From Verrucomicrobiota bacterium (GTDB taxonomy: Bacteria; Verrucomicrobiota; Verrucomicrobiia; Limisphaerales; JADLHS01): 5,293 nucleotides of DNA. Where the stretch lies: assembly GCA_004297495.1 (NCBI GenBank), contig SCTL01000437.1, forward strand, positions 1 through 5,293. The letters run 5' to 3'. This document shows, in pieces, positions 4,378 to 5,293 of this stretch. Made by a program: the position numbers and the translations under genes. The number at the start of each line of letters is the position of its first letter. Position 1 is the first letter of the stretch. The notes beneath the pieces are model-generated. The model saw only the letters and a program-made list of their open reading frames with translations, made no database searches and was not told where the DNA came from.

Positions 4378-5293
4378 ATTCCTCGTCGTCCTTCACGCCT
4401 TGCATCCGCTTGAGCGGTTGGCCGGCGCGCAGCCAGCCGTTCACGAACGGATCCAGTTCGCCATCCATCACCGCCTGCACGTTGCTCGTCTCGACGCCGG
4501 TGCGGAGGTCTTTGACCATGCGGTACGGTTGAAACACGTAGCTGCGAATCTGGTTGCCCCACGAGATGCTGCCTTTCTCGCCGTAGAACCGCTCCTGCTC
4601 GGCGCGCTGCGCGTCTTCGCGTTGCGCGAGAAGTTTGGAGAGCAACATCTTCATCGCCGTCGCGCGATTCTGATGTTGCGAGCGTTGGTTCTGCGACGCG
4701 GCCACCGTGCCGGTTGGGATGTGTGTGATGCGCACGGCGGTTTCCACCTTGTTCACGTTCTGCCCGCCTTTGCCGCCGGAACGATATGTGTCCACGCGCA
4801 GTTCCCCCGGCGGCAGCACGATCTCGCCTTCCTCCTCAACTTCCGCGATCACGTCCACGCTGGAAAAACTCGTGTGACGACGCTTGTTGGAATCGAACGG
4901 CGAAATGCGAACGAGCCGATGCACGCCGCGCTCGGCTTTGCAAAAACCGTAGGCGTTTTCGCCTTTGATGAGCATCGTGACGCTCTTGAGACCAGCGCCT
5001 TCGCCGGGCAGCGCGTCCTCGACTTCCACTTCCCAACCGCGCGATTCGGCCCAGCGCTGATACATGCGGAAAAGCATTTCCGCCCAATCCTGCGCCTCTG
5101 TGCCGCCCGCGCCGGCGTTGATGGCGAAGATGCAATTGTTCCGGTCGGTCGGCCCGTTGAGGAAGACGCGAAGCTCGAACGCTTCCAGTTCCTTGAGAAA
5201 TTTCGCCGTGTCGCGCTCGAGTTCCTGTTGAATCTTCAACTGCGCGTCCGCCGGTTCGGCCTGGCCCAGTTCGAGCATCACCTTGAGGTCGTC
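4376..5293 (-). CDS. prfB: Peptide chain release factor 2 (N-terminus beyond right edge)
   Basis: RF2 recognises UGA and UAA stop codons in the ribosomal A site and triggers hydrolysis of peptidyl-tRNA. The window holds the last 305 codons; E. coli RF2 has 365, so roughly 60 N-terminal residues are missing. Visible parts are the end of domain 1, the INAGAGGTEAQDWAEML block, and HRLVRISPFDSN with the tripeptide anticodon Ser-Pro-Phe (4895-4903), which marks RF2 rather than RF1. The catalytic loop SGGKGGQNVNK has GGQ at 4760-4768; then come TAVRITHIPTG, SQHQNRATAM and IRSYVFQPYRMVKDLRTGVET. All functional motifs are intact. The loop differs from the E. coli-type SGAGGQHVNK. A GTG at 5281 is internal, since the frame is open to the edge with RF2-like sequence. 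The UGA-dependent +1 frameshift site found early in many prfB genes would lie outside the window, so autoregulation cannot be judged. Confidence 0.97.
   Translation of the reverse strand, partial: DDLKVMLELGQAEPADAQLKIQQELERDTAKFLKELEAFELRVFLNGPTDRNNCIFAINAGAGGTEAQDWAEMLFRMYQRWAESRGWEVEVEDALPGEGAGLKSVTMLIKGENAYGFCKAERGVHRLVRISPFDSNKRRHTSFSSVDVIAEVEEEGEIVLPPGELRVDTYRSGGKGGQNVNKVETAVRITHIPTGTVAASQNQRSQHQNRATAMKMLLSKLLAQREDAQRAEQERFYGEKGSISWGNQIRSYVFQPYRMVKDLRTGVETSNVQAVMDGELDPFVNGWLRAGQPLKRMQGVKDDEE

Noticed and set aside
4059..4562. 167-codon minus-strand frame spanning the small gene and the end of prfB
   Set aside because: It overlaps two better-supported genes and a terminator, and its composition is that of an out-of-frame reading.
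1..5293. A hidden multi-gene defence, mobile or biosynthetic system
   Set aside because: No transposase, integrase, nuclease-toxin pair, CRISPR repeat, long inverted repeat or clustered unknown genes is present. Adjacent genes mostly alternate strand and belong to unrelated housekeeping processes.

Overview
This 5.3-kb window is an ordinary, mostly housekeeping stretch of a moderately GC-rich bacterial chromosome. The best guess for the host is the phylum Verrucomicrobiota, in or near the Pedosphaera/Limisphaerales group. That rests on a PEP-CTERM/exosortase-type surface protein beside standard Gram-negative housekeeping genes, on the release factor 2 sequence around the GGQ loop, and on weak Shine-Dalgarno signals. 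No marker gene settles the taxonomy, so it is inference.

Layout from left to right: (1) 1-433, minus strand: 5' part of an unrecognised probable lipoprotein gene running off the left edge; its base composition is more AT-rich than its neighbours. (2) 464-1087 and 1096-1977, minus strand: gmk (guanylate kinase) preceded by yicC (YicC/YloC-family endoribonuclease), 8 bp apart, a classic pair. The lipoprotein gene follows gmk after only 30 bp, so all three may share a transcript in the order yicC-gmk-lipoprotein. (3) 1978-2131: divergent intergenic region with a short heptamer tandem repeat. (4) 2132-3079, plus strand: secreted protein with a signal peptide and a C-terminal PEP-CTERM sorting signal, followed by a strong rho-independent terminator. 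(5) 3126-3935, minus strand: a complete trpC (indole-3-glycerol phosphate synthase), with no other trp gene visible. (6) 3936-4060: divergent intergenic region. (7) 4061-4327, plus strand: a small exported protein of unknown function. (8) 4376-5293, minus strand: prfB (peptide chain release factor 2) without its N-terminus, which lies beyond the right edge; it has its own terminator whose stem starts in the stop codon.

The genes do not form one pathway. Nucleotide metabolism and RNA turnover (gmk, yicC), tryptophan synthesis (trpC) and translation termination (prfB) are interleaved with three exported proteins of unknown role. Strand alternates between neighbours over most of the window, so apart from yicC-gmk(-lipoprotein) each gene is probably its own transcription unit. 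I found no mobile element, CRISPR array, RNA gene, phage or defence module, and no convincing evidence of a new multi-gene system. The items most worth following are the three uncharacterised exported proteins and the start of trpC.
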